A stretch of DNA of 8,106 nucleotides, from NCBI GenBank assembly GCA_947259425.1, contig CAMYMO010000393.1, positions 1-8,106 on the forward strand, written 5' to 3'. Source of the DNA: an uncultured Ectothiorhodospiraceae bacterium (GTDB lineage Bacteria; Pseudomonadota; Gammaproteobacteria; UBA6429; Thiohalophilaceae). This document shows positions 6,818 to 8,106 of this stretch, one piece after another; within the stretch, counting starts at the first letter, position 1; every line of letters starts with the position of its first letter. The notes under the pieces were generated by a model that did no database searches, was not told where the DNA came from, and worked only from the letters and a program-made list of their open reading frames with translations. The position numbers and the translations under genes are program-made.

Positions 6818-7054
6818 TTAGCTGTTGTGTGAGTTTATGTAATCGATAGCTTGTCGAACTGTGGTAATCTTTTCAGCTTCATCATCAGGAATTTCAGTTT
6901 CAAATTCTTCTTCTAAAGCCATTACCAATTCAACCGTATCGAGAGAATCAGCCCCAAGGTCGTCTACAAAAGAAGCATCTTCTTTTACTTCATCTTCTTT
7001 AACGCCTAATTGTTCGATAACAATCTTTTTGACGCGTTCTTCTACACTACTCAT
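6818..7054 (-). CDS. acpP: Acyl carrier protein
   Basis: The 78-residue, very acidic protein carries growing acyl chains on a 4'-phosphopantetheine arm and is the shared substrate carrier for FabD, FabG and FabF encoded around it. The prosthetic group attaches to Ser37 in GADSLDTVELVMALEEEF, which also forms recognition helix II. Length and sequence closely follow E. coli AcpP (78 residues with Met). Translation should be strong: a full GGAGG (7065-7069) precedes the ATG by 10 bases. The gene sits between fabG and fabF as in most gammaproteobacteria, and is flanked by a candidate promoter upstream and a strong terminator downstream. This fits its need to be among the most abundant proteins of the cell. 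Confidence 0.98.
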   Translation of the reverse strand: MSSVEERVKKIVIEQLGVKEDEVKEDASFVDDLGADSLDTVELVMALEEEFETEIPDDEAEKITTVRQAIDYINSHNS

Positions 7055-7064
7055 GCGTTTACTT

Positions 7065-7069
7065 CCTCC
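7065..7069 (-). promoter_or_regulatory. Strong Shine-Dalgarno of acpP
   Basis: Minus-strand GGAGG, 10 bases before the ATG at 7052-7054, is the best match to the anti-Shine-Dalgarno sequence among the gene starts in the window. It fits the high output expected for acyl carrier protein. Confidence 0.8.
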
Positions 7070-7077
7070 AAGTTTTT

Positions 7078-7092
7078 CGTTCTTGTTGAACG
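7078..7092 (-). other. Small stem-loop in the acpP leader
   Basis: The minus strand reads CGTTC-AACAA-GAACG, a perfect five-base-pair stem with a five-base loop. It is followed by A residues, not T, so it is not a terminator in the direction of transcription. If the TACAAT box at 7103-7108 is the acpP -10 element, transcription starts near 7096 and this hairpin sits within the first few bases of the message, where such stems can protect transcripts from 5'-end-dependent decay. The stem is seen; the role is inference. Confidence 0.45.
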
Positions 7093-7102
7093 ATGGGCGG
7101 CT

Positions 7103-7132
7103 ATTGTATTGGAAAGCTCGCTTCGATGCTAC
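7103..7132 (-). promoter_or_regulatory. Candidate sigma-70 promoter of acpP
   Basis: On the minus strand TACAAT (7108-7103) matches five of six bases of the -10 consensus. At 18 bases upstream, GTAGCA (7132-7127) is a weak -35 with three of six matches. The discriminator after the -10 is GC-rich (AGCCGCCC), a trait of growth-rate and ppGpp-controlled promoters. The predicted start near 7096 gives a leader of about 42 bases. E. coli acpP also has its own promoter between fabG and acpP. The poor -35 keeps this tentative. Confidence 0.45.
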
Positions 7133-7200
7133 CGTTTTACTTCCAAAATACGCTCACATCACCATCATAATATATATAATAATCAATTACTTAGTAGGTG

Positions 7201-7944
7201 CTAAGCCATATACATACCACCATTGACGTGTAAGGTCTCGCCGGTGATATAACCCGCCCCTTCAGAGGCTAAAAAAGATACAGCTTTAGCAATTTCTGAT
7301 ACATCACCCAAGCGATTCAGCGGGACCTGAGTTAATAACGCAGAGCGTTGCTCATCAGCCAACGCCTTGGTCATATCGGTATCAATAAATCCTGGAGCCA
7401 CGACATTGACGGTGATTCCGCGCGATCCAACCTCTCTTGCCAGTGATTTACTAAACCCAATCACACCGGCTTTAGCAGCTCCGTAATTACATTGTCCGGC
7501 ATTTCCAGAAACACCCACAACGGATGCAATACTAATAATGCGGCCTTTTCGTGCTTTCATCATTGACTTCATACAGGCACGAGACACCCTGAATAATGAG
7601 GTTAAATTCGTCTGCATAATGGCATCCCATTCCTCGTCTTTCATGCGCATGAGTAGATTATCGCGGGTAATACCCGCATTATTGACCAGAATGCTCGGTG
7701 CACCGACCGTATCAACCATATGTTTAATCACCGCATCAATGCTGGCTTGATCGGTTACATCCAGTTTTAATCCTTCACCAGTCGCACCGGCGGCTTTGAG
7801 GTAATCGGTAATCGCCTGAGCACCTTTATCCGAAGTTGCGGTTCCAATAACCGTCGCACCTTGCGCAGCAAGTTCGAGCGCGATAGCCTGACCAATTCCT
7901 CTGCTCGCACCGGTGACTAATGCAATTTCATTTGTTAAAGACAT
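7201..7944 (-). CDS. fabG: 3-oxoacyl-ACP reductase
   Basis: The 247-residue short-chain dehydrogenase/reductase reduces 3-oxoacyl-ACP to 3-hydroxyacyl-ACP with NADPH, the first reductive step of each elongation cycle. The Rossmann fold starts with TGASRGIG (residues 11-18), followed by LDV (61-63) and NNAG (88-91). The catalytic set N114, S141, Y154 and K158 is complete, with Y and K in the YGAAKAG context. APGFIDTDM (183-191) and the C-terminal VNGGMYMA are typical of FabG. The ATG at 7942-7944 has AAGGA (7951-7955) six bases upstream. The gene lies 33 bases after fabD, and its stop is 146 bases before acpP. Its place between fabD and acpP makes FabG far more likely than any other member of this large family. 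Confidence 0.97.
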   Translation of the reverse strand: MSLTNEIALVTGASRGIGQAIALELAAQGATVIGTATSDKGAQAITDYLKAAGATGEGLKLDVTDQASIDAVIKHMVDTVGAPSILVNNAGITRDNLLMRMKDEEWDAIMQTNLTSLFRVSRACMKSMMKARKGRIISIASVVGVSGNAGQCNYGAAKAGVIGFSKSLAREVGSRGITVNVVAPGFIDTDMTKALADEQRSALLTQVPLNRLGDVSEIAKAVSFLASEGAGYITGETLHVNGGMYMA

Positions 7945-7977
7945 ACACTTTCCTTATCAAAATCTGTTGTTAAATAA

Positions 7978-8106
7978 TTATGATGTTTCCAGCTGCGTTT
8001 TAAATGACTCTGGTGTCGTTAATGCAGCATGGGTTAATGTTTTATCAATTCGTTTATTCAAACCCAGCAACACTTTTCCAGGACCACATTCCGTAACGGC
8101 ATCAAT
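7978..8106 (-). CDS. fabD: Malonyl-CoA:ACP transacylase, C-terminal fragment
   Basis: Only the last 42 residues and the TAA stop (7978-7980) lie in the window; the gene runs off the right edge. The fragment reads IDAVTECGPGKVL and continues with LGLNKRIDKTLTHAAL. ECGPGKVL followed by GLxKR is the conserved C-terminal signature of FabD, which transfers malonyl groups from CoA to ACP. The position directly upstream of fabG matches the usual fabD-fabG-acpP-fabF order. The catalytic serine and histidine are outside the window and cannot be checked. A gap of 33 bases without a visible terminator separates it from fabG, so the two are probably co-transcribed. Confidence 0.93.
   Translation of the reverse strand: MDAVTECGPGKVLLGLNKRIDKTLTHAALTTPESFKTQLETS

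Noticed and set aside
6515..6832. Plus-strand open frame of 105 codons across the fabF start and the terminator
   Set aside because: It crosses the terminator hairpin and lies antisense to the FabF N terminus, with no motif. The other plus-strand frames at 2741, 6083, 7010 and 7538 fail for the same kind of reason.
7165..7190. AT-rich tract with TATATATTAT-type words between fabG and acpP, as an alternative acpP promoter
   Set aside because: Several TATAAT-like words occur, but none has a -35 match at 16-18 bases; the tract may still be an upstream activating region.
6861..7226. Plus-strand open frame of 121 codons opposite acpP and its leader
   Set aside because: It is the antisense of the highly conserved acpP, is rich in serine from complementing acidic codons, and has no family motif. 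It is a shadow frame.
1..8106. tRNA, rRNA, CRISPR, insertion sequences, phage or defence genes
   Set aside because: No cloverleaf-like sequence, direct repeat array, terminal inverted repeats or transposase motif is visible; every gap is under 150 bases and all genes are core functions.

Overview
The window is a stretch of core chromosome from a gammaproteobacterium, read entirely from the minus strand. It holds the fatty-acid synthesis cluster and the housekeeping genes that follow it. The minus-strand order is fabD (3' end only), fabG, acpP, fabF, pabB, pabC, mltG, tmk, holB, pilZ, tatD (5' end only). The block pabC-mltG-tmk-holB-tatD behind fabF matches the arrangement known from E. coli. 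The pilZ gene between holB and tatD is the arrangement known from Pseudomonas and other type IV pilus-bearing gammaproteobacteria outside the Enterobacterales. By eye the DNA is moderately AT-rich (low 40s percent GC) and no segment looks foreign. I cannot name the genus.

Right to left, in the direction of transcription: 8106-7055 carries the end of fabD, fabG, and a 146-base intergenic region with a plausible acpP promoter, a small leader hairpin and a strong Shine-Dalgarno. From 7054 to 6721 lie acpP and a textbook intrinsic terminator. From 6720 to 5482 is fabF. From 5441 to 3237 are pabB and pabC, a p-aminobenzoate (folate) pair. From 3244 to 589 is a tightly packed, overlapping series of mltG, tmk and holB. 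From 550 to the left edge are pilZ and the start of tatD. No intergenic gap exceeds 146 bases, and there are no RNA genes, mobile elements, CRISPR arrays or plus-strand genes that I can support.

The genes group by function. FabD, FabG, ACP and FabF form the malonyl-loading and elongation core of type II fatty-acid synthesis. PabB and PabC turn chorismate into p-aminobenzoate for folate. Tmk and HolB serve dTTP supply and chromosome replication, MltG trims nascent peptidoglycan glycan strands, and PilZ serves type IV pilus function. Expression is probably layered: ACP is transcribed strongly and largely on its own, and downstream genes depend on read-through and possibly a weak promoter before pabB. 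Three downstream genes start on non-ATG codons (fabF GTG, pabB TTG, mltG GTG), and pabC/mltG/tmk/holB overlap or nearly abut.

I found no undescribed multi-gene system. The points most worth checking are the pabB insertion into the fab cluster, its TrpE-like PIAGT motif in place of the lysine-bearing PIKGT, the serine at the expected cofactor-binding glutamate of PabC, and the regulatory layout around acpP.
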